Assembly (NCBI GenBank): GCA_023399355.1
Contig: JAEWQC010000101.1
Span: 1-42,334, forward strand
From: Bacillota bacterium
Lineage (GTDB): Bacteria; Bacillota; Clostridia; Acetivibrionales; DTU013
Direction of reading: 5' to 3'
DNA length: 42,334 nucleotides
Of the stretch, positions 24,158 to 33,413 are shown in pieces. A program made the translations under genes and the position numbers. Each line of letters begins with the position of its first letter. The stretch's first letter is position 1. The notes under the pieces were generated by a model, which searched no databases, was not told the DNA's origin, and saw only the letters and a list, made by a program, of their open reading frames with translations.

Positions 24158-24224
24158 CAGATTTTTTTGCACTTATATTACATCTGTCTTTTGCAAAAAT
24201 CAACCGATAAAGAATATCTAGTAC

Positions 24225-24917
24225 CTATATGGCAATTTTTTCCTGTATCTTCTGAGGATCTGCTTCCTTGCAGTTACCCTCCATTACAATTCTTCCCTTA
24301 TCCATGACGTAAAAATAGTCTGCAACCTCCAAAACAAAATCAAGATACTGCTCAACAATCAGCATGGTAATATTTCCTCTTGCTTTAAGCTTCCTGATGA
24401 CCTTTGCTATTTCCTGAATGATGGAAGGCTGGATACCTTCCGTCGGCTCATCAAGCAATAACAAACCCGGGTTCGAAACGAGCGCCCGTGCGATTGCCAG
24501 CTGCTGCTGCTGTCCGCCGCTCAGATCTCCGCCTTTCCTCTTCAGCATGGTCTTGAGAACCGGGAAGAGTTCAAAAACTCCCTCCTCCAGATCAACCTTG
24601 TTTTTATTTCTTTCAAGTCCGAGGAGTAAATTTTCATATACACTCAAATGTGCAAAAATGTCTCTTCCCTGAGGTACATAGCCGATTCCCTGCAACGCTC
24701 TTTTATATGTAGGCATTTTTATTATTTCATTTCCATCAACGGAAATACTGCCATCCGGTGTTTTTACAAGGCCCATGATACTCTTCAGGAATGTCGTTTT
24801 GCCAACACCGTTCCTTCCAAGCAGGCAGACCACCTGACCTTCATTCAGCTTCATACTGATATTCTCCAATATGATACTATCTCCATAATAAGCACTTAAG
24901 CCTGTGATGTCCAGCAT
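24225..24917 (-). CDS. urtE: Urea ABC transporter ATPase UrtE
   Basis: A 230-residue ABC ATPase of the LivF/UrtE type: Walker A GRNGVGKT, signature LSGGQQQQ, Walker B LLLLDEPTEGIQPSI. The GIQPSI ending after Walker B is typical of UrtE. It starts two bases after the urtD stop and powers urea import with UrtD. Confidence 0.94.
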   Translation of the reverse strand: MLDITGLSAYYGDSIILENISMKLNEGQVVCLLGRNGVGKTTFLKSIMGLVKTPDGSISVDGNEIIKMPTYKRALQGIGYVPQGRDIFAHLSVYENLLLGLERNKNKVDLEEGVFELFPVLKTMLKRKGGDLSGGQQQQLAIARALVSNPGLLLLDEPTEGIQPSIIQEIAKVIRKLKARGNITMLIVEQYLDFVLEVADYFYVMDKGRIVMEGNCKEADPQKIQEKIAI

Positions 24918-24919
24918 AT

Positions 24920-25666
24920 CTACTCACCTCCCCGTCCAAGGTAGACCTCGATTACCTTTGGATTCTTTTGGACTATCTCCATTTTCCCTTCATCCAGCAA
25001 AGCACCTTCATGAAGTACCGTAACAGTACTGGCAAACTCCCTGACAAATTCCATATCATGCTCCACAACCACAACAGAACATTTCTTTGAAATTTCGTTA
25101 AGCAATTCTCCGGTCTTCTCTGTTTCTGCCTTTCCCATTCCCGCAACGGGTTCATCCAGGAGCATGATTTCAGGCTGTTGAACCAAAAGCATCCCGATCT
25201 CCAGCCATTGCTTCTCTCCGTGGGACAGGGCTGTCGGAGTACGGTAGCGCTTCTCATGGAGGCCAATGGTCTTCAAAATGATTTCGATCCTATCCATTTG
25301 TTCCTTTGTCAGTTTTGTAAACATCGTTGAATAAAGGGATCTCTTCTTCTCTGCCGCAAGTTCCATATTCTCATATATGGTGATCCCGTTAAAAACGGAT
25401 GGTACCTGAAATTTTCTGCCGATTCCCATTCCTACAATTTCGTTTTCCGAAAACCTTGTTACATCCGTTTCTTCCTTAAAAATAATATTGCCGGCACTGG
25501 GCTTTACAAGCCCGCATATCGCATCGAGCAGTGTCGTCTTTCCCGCACCGTTGGGACCGATGAAAAAATGGATGTCCCCTTCCCTTATGGAAGTACTCAG
25601 ATTATTGATAGCCTTGAAGCCGTCAAAACTAACCGTCAGGTCCTTAATCTCCAATATGTTGCCCAA
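24920..25666 (-). CDS. urtD: Urea ABC transporter ATPase UrtD
   Basis: A 248-residue ABC ATPase of the LivG/UrtD type: N-terminal LTVSFDGFKAINNLS, Walker A GPNGAGKT, signature LSHGEKQWLEIGM (SHGEKQWLEI is typical of UrtD) and Walker B IMLLDEPVAGMG. It begins at a TTG seven bases after AAAGGGTG; no ATG is nearby. Confidence 0.94.
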   Translation of the reverse strand: MGNILEIKDLTVSFDGFKAINNLSTSIREGDIHFFIGPNGAGKTTLLDAICGLVKPSAGNIIFKEETDVTRFSENEIVGMGIGRKFQVPSVFNGITIYENMELAAEKKRSLYSTMFTKLTKEQMDRIEIILKTIGLHEKRYRTPTALSHGEKQWLEIGMLLVQQPEIMLLDEPVAGMGKAETEKTGELLNEISKKCSVVVVEHDMEFVREFASTVTVLHEGALLDEGKMEIVQKNPKVIEVYLGRGGE

Positions 25667-25707
25667 CCTGAATCACCCTTTCAAACATAATGTGGGATAC
25701 ATCTATT

Positions 25708-26805
25708 CTAAGCCGCATCATGCAGTTTATTGCTTCCGTCTTTATTTTTGCCGTCTTTATTACCAAAAAACTGCTTTATTCTTTTAAAAACTCCGACGAG
25801 CCCTGTCGGCATAAATATTACTACTACGACAAATGCAATTCCGACAAAGTAGGACCAGATTGCCGGGAAACTCTCACTCAATCCGCTCTTAAGAAAGTTG
25901 ACAAGGATTGCGCCGATGATTCCGCCGATCAAAGTACCCCTTCCACCGATCGCCACCCAGATAACCATTTCAACAGATGGGACAATCCCCATTTCCGCCG
26001 GTGAAATGATCCCCACCTGTGGGACAAAAATCGCGCCTGCCACTCCTGCCAGCGCAGCAGAAATGCAATAAACAAACACTTTGTATACCGCAGGGTTATA
26101 TCCTGAGAACCGGACCCTGTTCTCACCATCTCTGATCGCAATCAATACCTTGCCAATACGCCTGTTTATAATAAATCTGCAAATCAGGTAGGCTCCAATG
26201 AGCAGAAGTATCGAAGCATAATACAGACCCATTTTGGTAGAAGTATTGGAAAGAGGAAAACTAAAAATGGTTTTAAAATTCGTTATGCCGTTTGTCCCCC
26301 CGGTATAAGCCTGTTGTCCAATAAATAGAACAACAAATATAATAGAAAGCGCTTGTGTTAATATTGAAAAGTAAACTCCCTTGATGCGGTTTTTAAAAGT
26401 CAAATAACCGATAACCAATGCAACAAGGGCTGGTATGACCACCGCCATGGCCATTGCAAAAGGAGCCGATGCAAAGGGTTTCCAAAACCACGGCATTGTT
26501 TCCTGCCCGCTCCAGGACATAAAATCGGGGATCTTTCCGCCGCTTGCTTCCAGTTTCAGATACATTGCCATGCAATAAGCCCCCAACCCGAAGTATACCC
26601 CGTGTCCAAGACTCAGAATTCCTGTATATCCCCAAATGAGGTCAATACCAAGTGCAAGTATGGCATAGGCAATGAATTTGCCAAGCAAATTGGTCCTGAA
26701 ATCAGAAAGGACCAGCGGCGCCAGAGCTAAAAGTATAAATATCAGCACTATGGCTGAATTACTGCCGAAAATAGTTTTCCTTAATCTCTCATAAAGCAGT
26801 GTCAT
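25708..26805 (-). CDS. urtC: Urea ABC transporter permease UrtC
   Basis: A 365-residue LivM-type permease with about ten helices; GYTGILSLGHGVYFGLGAYCMAMYLK near 58-85 (shown as SLGHGVYFGLGAY) and VAIGGRGTLIGGIIGA near the C-terminus are characteristic. It ends in a Lys/Asp/Asn-rich tail. GGGAGGTGA precedes the ATG; it follows urtB by 14 bases. Confidence 0.94.
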   Translation of the reverse strand: MTLLYERLRKTIFGSNSAIVLIFILLALAPLVLSDFRTNLLGKFIAYAILALGIDLIWGYTGILSLGHGVYFGLGAYCMAMYLKLEASGGKIPDFMSWSGQETMPWFWKPFASAPFAMAMAVVIPALVALVIGYLTFKNRIKGVYFSILTQALSIIFVVLFIGQQAYTGGTNGITNFKTIFSFPLSNTSTKMGLYYASILLLIGAYLICRFIINRRIGKVLIAIRDGENRVRFSGYNPAVYKVFVYCISAALAGVAGAIFVPQVGIISPAEMGIVPSVEMVIWVAIGGRGTLIGGIIGAILVNFLKSGLSESFPAIWSYFVGIAFVVVVIFMPTGLVGVFKRIKQFFGNKDGKNKDGSNKLHDAA

Positions 26806-26819
26806 TCCGTCACCTCCCG

Positions 26820-27728
26820 TTACTCATCCAATGCCCGGCTGCTGATTGTAAAAAATCCCTGGGGCTTCCACTGAAGGAACAGGATGACCACAGTAAACAC
26901 CAGAACTTTTCCAAGCGATGCATTGGTTAAAAATTCGAAGGTTGTATTTCCAATCCCTATAGCCCCTGCCCCTGCCACTGTTCCTACGATCCTTCCCACT
27001 CCTCCCAGAACTACAACCATAAATGTATCCACGATATAGTTCGTGCCAAGGGTCGGTCCGATCGAGCCCAGAAGTGTAAGGGCACAGCCTGCCACGCCTG
27101 CCACGCCCGAACCTACCGCAAAAGTCATGGCATCCATTTTCCTTGTATTGATTCCCAGGCTTTCAGCCATGCTCCTGTTCTGCATGACGGCACGTATCCT
27201 TCTTCCATTAGTCGTTTTATATAGAAAAAAGTAAACTCCGAATATACAAACAGAAACCAGAAAAATAATAAAAAGTCTCTTATAAGGCAGCTGAAGGTCT
27301 TTCATGATTACCATCCCGCCATCCAGCCATTTTGGACTCCTGACATCGACATTAGGTGCTCCGAAAATACTTCTTGCAAGCTGCTGCAGGAACAAACTGA
27401 CACCCCAGGTAGCCAGCAAGCTGTCCAGAGGCCTTCCGTAAAGACGCTTGATTACTATGATTTCCAGTAAATATCCAATGCCGGCAGTAACTATAAAAGC
27501 AACCGGTATTGATACTATGAAATAGACATCAAACAGATTTTTACTTACAAAGGACAAAAATATATTTTGCACCAGATAAGTAACATAGGCGCCAATCATG
27601 ATAAGCTCTCCGTGAGCCATATTAATAATCTTCATCAAACCGAAGGTAATTGCAAGGCCCAGTGCCGCAAGCATCAGAATGGAACTCACACTTATTCCGT
27701 TAAAAATCTGCAATAGGTAGGTACTCAT
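26820..27728 (-). CDS. urtB: Urea ABC transporter permease UrtB
   Basis: A 302-residue LivH-type permease with about eight helices: GLAITFGLMKIINMAHGE near the N-terminus (core KIINMAHGELIMIGAY) and VVLGGVGRIVGTVAGA near the C-terminus. Start chosen at the ATG at 27728, with GGAG 12 bases upstream, so that it lies after the urtA-urtB hairpin; the longer frame would read through that hairpin. Confidence 0.94.
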   Translation of the reverse strand: MSTYLLQIFNGISVSSILMLAALGLAITFGLMKIINMAHGELIMIGAYVTYLVQNIFLSFVSKNLFDVYFIVSIPVAFIVTAGIGYLLEIIVIKRLYGRPLDSLLATWGVSLFLQQLARSIFGAPNVDVRSPKWLDGGMVIMKDLQLPYKRLFIIFLVSVCIFGVYFFLYKTTNGRRIRAVMQNRSMAESLGINTRKMDAMTFAVGSGVAGVAGCALTLLGSIGPTLGTNYIVDTFMVVVLGGVGRIVGTVAGAGAIGIGNTTFEFLTNASLGKVLVFTVVILFLQWKPQGFFTISSRALDE

Positions 27729-27751
27729 CGTTCCATCACACTCCAATATTA

Positions 27752-27790
27752 TTTTGAGTGTACAGGCATTATCCACCTGTACACTCAAAA
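27752..27790 (-). other. Perfect stem-loop between urtA and urtB
   Basis: TTTTGAGTGTACAGG (27752-27766) is perfectly complementary to 27776-27790, giving a 15-bp stem with a nine-base loop. On the minus strand no T run follows. Such hairpins after binding-protein genes are known to protect the upstream mRNA and raise the binding protein relative to the permeases. Confidence 0.85.
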
Positions 27791-27798
27791 CTGCTTTA

Positions 27799-29100
27799 TC
27801 AGTTACTCAGGCCCTTGGCCCAGTCATAGGATTTCAAATATGGATCCGGCTTGACAGCTTCTGCAGTACTCCAGATCTCCTTGATTGAACCATCCGCCTG
27901 GACTTCACCAATTCTCACCGGCTTCCATAAATGCTGGTTCTCTCCTTCGATTTTGACGGTGCCTTCAGGTGCCTTAAACTCAAGTCCCTTTGCTGCTTCC
28001 TTAACCTTATCGACATCGGTCGATCCTGCTTTTTTAACCGCTTCCGACCACAAATACACGGCATCATATGCGGCTTCTATGGGGTCGTCCGTTACACGGT
28101 CCGCACCGTACTTGGCTTTGTAATTCTTAACAAATTCAGCGTTTTCAGGTGTATCCGTCGTCTGATAATAATTCCATGAAACCAGATGCCCTGTCATGTT
28201 CTCGGCGCCAATGCCGCGCACTTCCTCTTCTGCTACGCTGACCGAGCAGGTTGTGAGATCCTTCGAAGTGATCCCTGCATCCTTTAATTGTTTGAAGAAG
28301 GCCACATTACTGTCTCCGTTGAGTGTATTAAACACGACGTCCGGCTTTGCAGCCTTTATTTTATTCACTATTGTACTGTAATCCGTATGTCCGAGCGGGG
28401 TATATTCTTCTGCAACAAGCTCTCCACCCATTGCCGCCAGCTGTGCTTTGATGATTTTGTTGGCAGTCCTTGGGAAAACATAATCTGATCCAAGGAGGAA
28501 AAATTTCGTTCCTTTATTCTTAAGAAGCCATTCAACTGCAGGAACAATCTGCTGATTAGGTGCTGCGCCGGTATAGAAAATATTTGGTGAAGCTTCCATA
28601 CCTTCATACTGTACGGGATACCATAGCAGACCGTTGTTTTCCTCAAATACCGGAAGTACTGCTTTACGGCTTGCAGATGTCCAGCATCCGAATACGGTAG
28701 CTACCTTGTCGGATTGAAGGAGTTTCTTTGCTTTCTCAGCGAATTTCGGCCAATCTGAAGCGCCATCTTCGATAATTGGTTCAATTTTTTTGCCGAGGAC
28801 ACCTCCAGCCGCATTTATTTCATCAATTGCCATCATTTCAGCATCTTTTACCGATACCTCGCTAATTGCCATGGTCCCGCTAAGAGAATGCAGAATACCG
28901 ACTTTTATAGTCTCTCCGGAAGCCGGAGCAGCAGTTTGCGTCCCTGCAGCCGCAACGGACTGCTCTGCTGACTGTGCAGACTGCTCTCCCGACTGGGACT
29001 CTTGTGCACCGCAGCCTGTGAATAATACGGCAGATGCCAGTGATAAGGAAAGTATTCCGGCAACACCCTTTTTTAAGCTTTTCAATAAATCTCTTTTCAT
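27799..29100 (-). CDS. urtA: Urea ABC transporter substrate-binding lipoprotein UrtA
   Basis: A 433-residue lipoprotein: signal peptide with lipobox LFTGC (lipidated Cys30), a Ser/Gln/Ala-rich linker of about 35 residues, then a LivJ-type Leu/Ile/Val-family binding domain. IKVGILHSLSGTMAISE, ASRKAVLPVFEE and LLWYPVQYEGME are UrtA-like. It captures urea (or short amides) outside the membrane. Start at the ATG at 29100 downstream of GGAAGGGTGG; a GTG four codons earlier lacks a spaced site. First gene of the urt-ure module. Confidence 0.95.
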   Translation of the reverse strand: MKRDLLKSLKKGVAGILSLSLASAVLFTGCGAQESQSGEQSAQSAEQSVAAAGTQTAAPASGETIKVGILHSLSGTMAISEVSVKDAEMMAIDEINAAGGVLGKKIEPIIEDGASDWPKFAEKAKKLLQSDKVATVFGCWTSASRKAVLPVFEENNGLLWYPVQYEGMEASPNIFYTGAAPNQQIVPAVEWLLKNKGTKFFLLGSDYVFPRTANKIIKAQLAAMGGELVAEEYTPLGHTDYSTIVNKIKAAKPDVVFNTLNGDSNVAFFKQLKDAGITSKDLTTCSVSVAEEEVRGIGAENMTGHLVSWNYYQTTDTPENAEFVKNYKAKYGADRVTDDPIEAAYDAVYLWSEAVKKAGSTDVDKVKEAAKGLEFKAPEGTVKIEGENQHLWKPVRIGEVQADGSIKEIWSTAEAVKPDPYLKSYDWAKGLSN

Positions 29101-29194
29101 TTTTATGACCACCCTTCCTGTTTGTTTTGGTTTTTTGGTGCATCACGTACATTCATGGCCATGAATCATTTTTGTGATGTTAACGCTCTGTTGG

Positions 29195-29256
29195 AAAACA
29201 AAAGGCGCTATAAACAATGTGCATTCTTTCATAGAATGTCCATTCTTTATAGCGCC
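29195..29256 (-). terminator. Attenuator-like terminator in the urtA leader
   Basis: On the minus strand GGCGCTATAAA pairs with TTTATAGCGCC (plus 29246-29256 with 29204-29214). Inside are a four-pair and a six-pair helix with small internal loops and a five-base loop. TTTTGTTTT follows at 29203-29195. It lies about 95 bases before the urtA start. Confidence 0.75.
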
Positions 29257-29285
29257 CAGGCTATAGTCGATCAATTCGAACCTGG
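29248..29285 (-). promoter_or_regulatory. Possible antiterminator and competing hairpin before urtA
   Basis: Minus-strand TATAGC (plus 29260-29265) can pair with GCTATA (plus 29248-29253), which is part of the terminator's 5' arm. In turn CCAGG (29281-29285) can pair with CCTGG (29256-29260) in the antiterminator loop. The mutually exclusive pairs look like a leader switch; no ligand class is recognised. Confidence 0.45.
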
Positions 29286-29345
29286 AATCAATCGTTTAAT
29301 TCTGATGAGACTATATTACATGCTAATCAACATTAAATAAACATC

Positions 29346-29376
29346 AAAAAAAAGCATTTTCCCTATAAAATAATGC
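29346..29376 (-). terminator. Intrinsic terminator downstream of the response regulator
   Basis: Minus-strand GCATTATTTT pairs with AAAATGC (one bulged A) and is followed by eight Ts (29353-29346). It probably ends the kinase-response regulator transcript. Confidence 0.6.
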
Positions 29377-29442
29377 AATCTTTTAATGTTTGACTTGCAC
29401 TTATAAAGTTTTTAATTAAGTCTCTAAAAATTCTTCAGGCAG

Positions 29443-29467
29443 AAAAATAATGATGAAATCATTATTT
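29443..29467 (-). terminator. A-T-rich hairpin after the response regulator
   Basis: A ten-pair stem (29445-29454 with 29458-29467) with a three-base loop, running into TTT on the minus strand. It lies about 85 bases after the response-regulator stop and is a weak terminator candidate. Confidence 0.4.
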
Positions 29468-29551
29468 CGCAAGATGTGCGTGGCGATTCATCCAGTCATC
29501 CATTGTTAATCAAAACACTCTTTCTTGTACCAGCATGCAGTTAATACATCT

Positions 29552-30649
29552 TTACACTGCATTTCGCTCAATTGTACGCTTTCTATATTCGTTGGGAGTG
29601 CAACCGGTATAATTCTTGAACAACCGGCAAAAATAATCCGGGCTGCTATAGCACAGTCTGTCACTGATCTCATAGTTTTTTAATACTCCACTGGCAAGCA
29701 GGTATTTTGCATGTTCCATTTTAATTTTCGTTAAATAATCATTAAAATTACAGCCCGTCTTCTTTTTAAACAGTTTCCCTATATAGTCGCTTCTGACATG
29801 CACTTCCTGTGCAACCCTATCAAGGCTGGTCTCCTCTTCCACATGGTTTATTACATATTCGCAGGTCCTTTTAATGATGCCGTCCACCTGGTTCAATTCA
29901 TACTTTTTTATCACCTCAAGCATGTCGTTTATATGGCCCAGGAACTTCTCCTTCAAACAAAGGAAGGAGCCCGCCGTATTTTTCATATTCTCGAATTCCA
30001 TCCTCTCAATTTTTCCAACCCAGGAAGTTGAACTGCAAACCGCGTCGTATAATTTCACGAGCACCATATCAAGCAGCATTCCTGTTTTTAAAGGATCCTC
30101 CTCGAAAACTTCAGACAGATCCGAAAGAAGATCTTCTGCATCCTTTAAAAGTTTTGGATCGCCCGCCATTAGCATTGCAGCCATTTTCTTTTCTCTATGA
30201 GCCGGATAATAAACATGAAGACTTTCCATGATAACTTGTCTTTCCAACTCATATTTCGATTTTTGCCGGTTCTTGTCGTCTAAATGATTTTTTGTCCTTT
30301 TCAATACTTCGCCCAACAAAACCTCATCTACAGGTTTTGTCATATAATCAAATACTCCCAGCCGGATTCCCTGTTTGGCATATTCAAAATCACTATGCGT
30401 GCTGAGAAAGATCACACAGGTATCCCTTTTTATTCTTTTCAACTCTTGCAGAAATTCTATTCCATCCATACCCGGCATTTTAATGTCGGTAATTACAAGG
30501 TCAATCTCCTTTTCCGACAGTTTCTTCATGGCCTCCTTACCGTCACAAGCCTCATCTTCTATTACAAATCCATAGGAATTCCAGTCTTTAAACCTCTTCA
30601 ACATATATCTTGTTGCCTTGTCATCATCCACGATCAATACCTTATACAT
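29552..30649 (-). CDS. AraC-type response regulator
   Basis: A 365-residue two-component regulator. Residues 1-125 are a receiver domain (Asp8-10 acidic cluster, phospho-accepting Asp55 in VITDIKMPG, Lys in MTKPVDE). A helical linker follows, and residues about 262-360 form an AraC-type double helix-turn-helix (SLDRVAQEVHVRSDYIGKLFKK, here shortened to its core VRSDYIGKLFKK, and SSPDYFCRLFKNYTGCTPNEYR core PDYFCRLFKNYTG). It overlaps the end of the hybrid kinase gene by eight bases, so it is its cognate regulator. The next gene downstream is urtA, making the urea module a likely target (inference). Confidence 0.92.
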   Translation of the reverse strand: MYKVLIVDDDKATRYMLKRFKDWNSYGFVIEDEACDGKEAMKKLSEKEIDLVITDIKMPGMDGIEFLQELKRIKRDTCVIFLSTHSDFEYAKQGIRLGVFDYMTKPVDEVLLGEVLKRTKNHLDDKNRQKSKYELERQVIMESLHVYYPAHREKKMAAMLMAGDPKLLKDAEDLLSDLSEVFEEDPLKTGMLLDMVLVKLYDAVCSSTSWVGKIERMEFENMKNTAGSFLCLKEKFLGHINDMLEVIKKYELNQVDGIIKRTCEYVINHVEEETSLDRVAQEVHVRSDYIGKLFKKKTGCNFNDYLTKIKMEHAKYLLASGVLKNYEISDRLCYSSPDYFCRLFKNYTGCTPNEYRKRTIERNAV

Positions 30650-33395
30650 TCATGTCCACCTCTTTTTCCCGCCTTTTATTTCCTGCACGGCTGACTATCA
30701 TATCCAGAGCTTGCGCGGCTTCTTCGAAATCATAATTTGTAATTTCCAACTCTAGGTCGGCAAATTCTCCAATATCCGAAATGGTTTCCAAATACCGCTT
30801 ACAGACATAAAAGAGACTCATTGCTTCAGAATCGCCGTTTTTCAGCAAATCAAGCAGATTACGAAGAGCAGCCTCCATATCACCTGCCTCACACGTCGGA
30901 TATTCTTCCTGTACTGCATTGAATGCCATTTTTGAACTCACATCGCAAACATGCTCAAGTTCATCTTTAAACTTCTCTTTCAATTTCCCGGTTTCAGCGC
31001 GCAGACCCTCCATGTCCTCCGCTATGGCCTTTTCCAATACAGCAGCACTTTTATGCAGTGTACCCGCCCCAATAGTAGCCGCAATTCCCTTTATGGTATG
31101 AATCAATCTTTTTGCCTCTTCCTGCTTTCCAGATGCAATCAATTCATCGAGTTTTTCCGCATCCCCACAATGCTTATCAACGAACTGCCTTAAGATATTG
31201 AAATATTTCGTATCCTCTCCGCCGATTCTTTTAATTGCAGTTTTATAATCAATACAAGCCTGATCCTTGTCCATTCCATTCTCATGAATTATAACGCGTC
31301 GATTTGAAAAATACTTTATGTTTTCTTCTATTCTGTTTTCTTCTGCAGGTATGAAGTTTCTCAAGCTGTCAATCAATTTTAATGGATCCAAAGGTTTCAC
31401 CAAATAGCCGCACATTCCAGCTTCTTTCACCTTTTCAGCCACCCCCTCCACCGCATCGGCTGATAAAGCAATAATCGGAAGGTTCCTGTTGGCGTTTATG
31501 TTCCTGATCCTTTTTGCCGTTTCATACCCATCCATTTCCGGCATGCGAATATCCATCAGTATCACATCATATCGATTCCGTTCCGCCATTTGGACAGCCT
31601 TAGCACCCCTGGTGGCTAAAGCCGTTTCAAAGCCCAGATTTTCAAGTACTTCCTTTGTCATTTGAAGGTTAATTTCGTTGTCTTCCACCAAGAGTATTTT
31701 CTTGTGTTTGAAAATGCCCGTATAATTGTTTTCTCCGTTTCCATTTTCATTTTCACAAATGCCTTCTGCTACATCAAACCTTGCGGTAAACCTGAAAGTC
31801 GACCCTTTACCTACTTCACTTTCAACGGATATCTCCCCGCCCATCAGCGCTGCTATTTTCCTGCAAATCGCAAGTCCGAGGCCAGTTCCGCCGTATTTTC
31901 TCGAAGTGGATGCATCCCCCTGTGTGAATACCTCAAAAATGCTTTTCAGATGTTCTTCTGAAATACCAATTCCCGTGTCGGTTACGCCAAACCCGAGAAG
32001 AACCTGTCCGTCATCCCGTTCAAGGAGTTCTACCTCAATATGTACCTTCCCTTCATGTGTAAACTTAACAGCATTGGAAAGAAGATTCAGGATTACTTGA
32101 TTAAGCCGCGTAGTGTCGCCTTTTAAATGGCACGGTACATCCGGCTGTATTTCAAACGCAAGCTCAATGTCCCTGCTCTGGGCCTCGGCGCTGATCATAC
32201 CGCAGAGGTCGCCGATAACGGCATGAAGATCAAAATTGATTTTCTCAAGTGTCATCCTTCCGGCTTCTATTTTTGAAAAATCCAATATCCCGCTGATAAT
32301 CCCAAGCAAATTCTTTGCCGCCATACCGATCTTTCCTGAATACTCCCTTTGTTTTGGCTGAAGATCTGCACTCTGCAGTAAATATTGATAGCCTATGATT
32401 GTATTTAAAGGCGTTCTGATCTCATGGCTCATACTTGCAAGAAATTCACTTTTCGCATTGTTTGCAGTTTCAGCTTCCTCTTTGGCGGCTTTCATGATTT
32501 CCTCCGCCTCTTTACGCTTTACTAGTTCCTCCTGGAAGGATTTGTACAGTTCATTAAAAGTGGTTACAAGCATTCTCAGTTCCTGTGAGCCCTCAGGTAC
32601 AAGGCTGAATTGCTCCTTGCCGGATGAAAACTTTTTCAAAAGCTTTGTGGAGTTTCTGATCGGATAGGTGACCTGTGTGGTGAGAACACCCAGTAACGCT
32701 GCTATGGCGCAAATAATGATTATCGCCAGCACGATCTGCAGTACTCTGGCTCTGGATGTCCCCATACGGGCATTTTCCAGTTCATGTTCCAGACGGGTAT
32801 TCATAATCTTCTGGAATCTCGCGATAGGATCCATGATACTTTTCTTGTACGCATCATAATTGGCATCAAATACGATATTCCTTGCTTTTGTAAATTTATC
32901 CTGGTTGCTGAGCTTTAGATCTTCATTGTTCAAACGAAAGGATGCCACCTCGGGCACCATATCCCTTTCATTCACCCCCAGCGCTTCCAGAACCAGTCTC
33001 ATTGAGTGGCGCTCCGTATCGACAAGGGCATCGGAGTACTTTTTCGCCTCCGCTAAAAGTGCCAATTCCTCATCCGGCGAATGAAGTTCCTTCAGCCTCG
33101 AAATAACCTTGTCACGTGTTTTTGTGTCATTGATTTCCGCCCAGTATTTTTTGAGATGAACAATCTCTTTTGTCACAGCATATTTTCTGGCCTCATCAGT
33201 CAGGTAGTCGGAAGCATCTGCAAGATTGATTCCCAGTTGCTTGAATTCAGTTCTTCTTTGCTCTGCCGTATGCTCTGCCTTAATGCTGGAACTCATATAC
33301 AATATACTGCCTCCAAGCAGTATCGCTATGAAAAAAAATACGCTCAGCATTAGTACACTAATTGTAGATTGCCTTATGATCATTTTTGAACCCAT
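30642..33395 (-). CDS. Membrane hybrid sensor histidine kinase (HisKA-HATPase-REC-HPt)
   Basis: A 917-residue kinase. Two membrane helices (about 13-35 and 218-240) flank an external all-helical sensor of about 180 residues resembling four-helix-bundle MCP sensors. Then HAMP, coiled coil, HisKA with His324 in SHEIRTPL, HATPase (NLLSNAVKF, DTGIGIS, GGTGLGL), a receiver with Asp615 (LMDIRMPEMDG), and an HPt with His766 in IHTIKGIAATIGA. A further helical segment ends the protein. The full phosphorelay within one chain suggests final transfer to the overlapping AraC-type regulator. I choose the ATG at 33395, eight bases after GGAGGTGG; the longer frame reads through a duplicated leader sequence. 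Confidence 0.93.
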   Translation of the reverse strand: MGSKMIIRQSTISVLMLSVFFFIAILLGGSILYMSSSIKAEHTAEQRRTEFKQLGINLADASDYLTDEARKYAVTKEIVHLKKYWAEINDTKTRDKVISRLKELHSPDEELALLAEAKKYSDALVDTERHSMRLVLEALGVNERDMVPEVASFRLNNEDLKLSNQDKFTKARNIVFDANYDAYKKSIMDPIARFQKIMNTRLEHELENARMGTSRARVLQIVLAIIIICAIAALLGVLTTQVTYPIRNSTKLLKKFSSGKEQFSLVPEGSQELRMLVTTFNELYKSFQEELVKRKEAEEIMKAAKEEAETANNAKSEFLASMSHEIRTPLNTIIGYQYLLQSADLQPKQREYSGKIGMAAKNLLGIISGILDFSKIEAGRMTLEKINFDLHAVIGDLCGMISAEAQSRDIELAFEIQPDVPCHLKGDTTRLNQVILNLLSNAVKFTHEGKVHIEVELLERDDGQVLLGFGVTDTGIGISEEHLKSIFEVFTQGDASTSRKYGGTGLGLAICRKIAALMGGEISVESEVGKGSTFRFTARFDVAEGICENENGNGENNYTGIFKHKKILLVEDNEINLQMTKEVLENLGFETALATRGAKAVQMAERNRYDVILMDIRMPEMDGYETAKRIRNINANRNLPIIALSADAVEGVAEKVKEAGMCGYLVKPLDPLKLIDSLRNFIPAEENRIEENIKYFSNRRVIIHENGMDKDQACIDYKTAIKRIGGEDTKYFNILRQFVDKHCGDAEKLDELIASGKQEEAKRLIHTIKGIAATIGAGTLHKSAAVLEKAIAEDMEGLRAETGKLKEKFKDELEHVCDVSSKMAFNAVQEEYPTCEAGDMEAALRNLLDLLKNGDSEAMSLFYVCKRYLETISDIGEFADLELEITNYDFEEAAQALDMIVSRAGNKRREKEVDMNV

Positions 33396-33413
33396 TGCAC
33401 ATACCACCTCCCT

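Larger units (their letters stand above)
29101..29551. other. Regulatory gap between response regulator and urtA
   Basis: A 450-base non-coding stretch with three minus-strand hairpins ending in T runs (29443-29467, 29346-29376, 29195-29256), a candidate -10 box TATAGT for urt (29310-29315) and a perfect 16-bp palindrome ATTCATGGCCATGAAT at 29151-29166. Confidence 0.7.

Noticed and set aside
29461..29500. Sigma-54 type promoter for urt (CGCCACGCACATCTTGCG on the minus strand)
   Set aside because: The invariant GG of the -24 element is CC here, so it does not meet the consensus.
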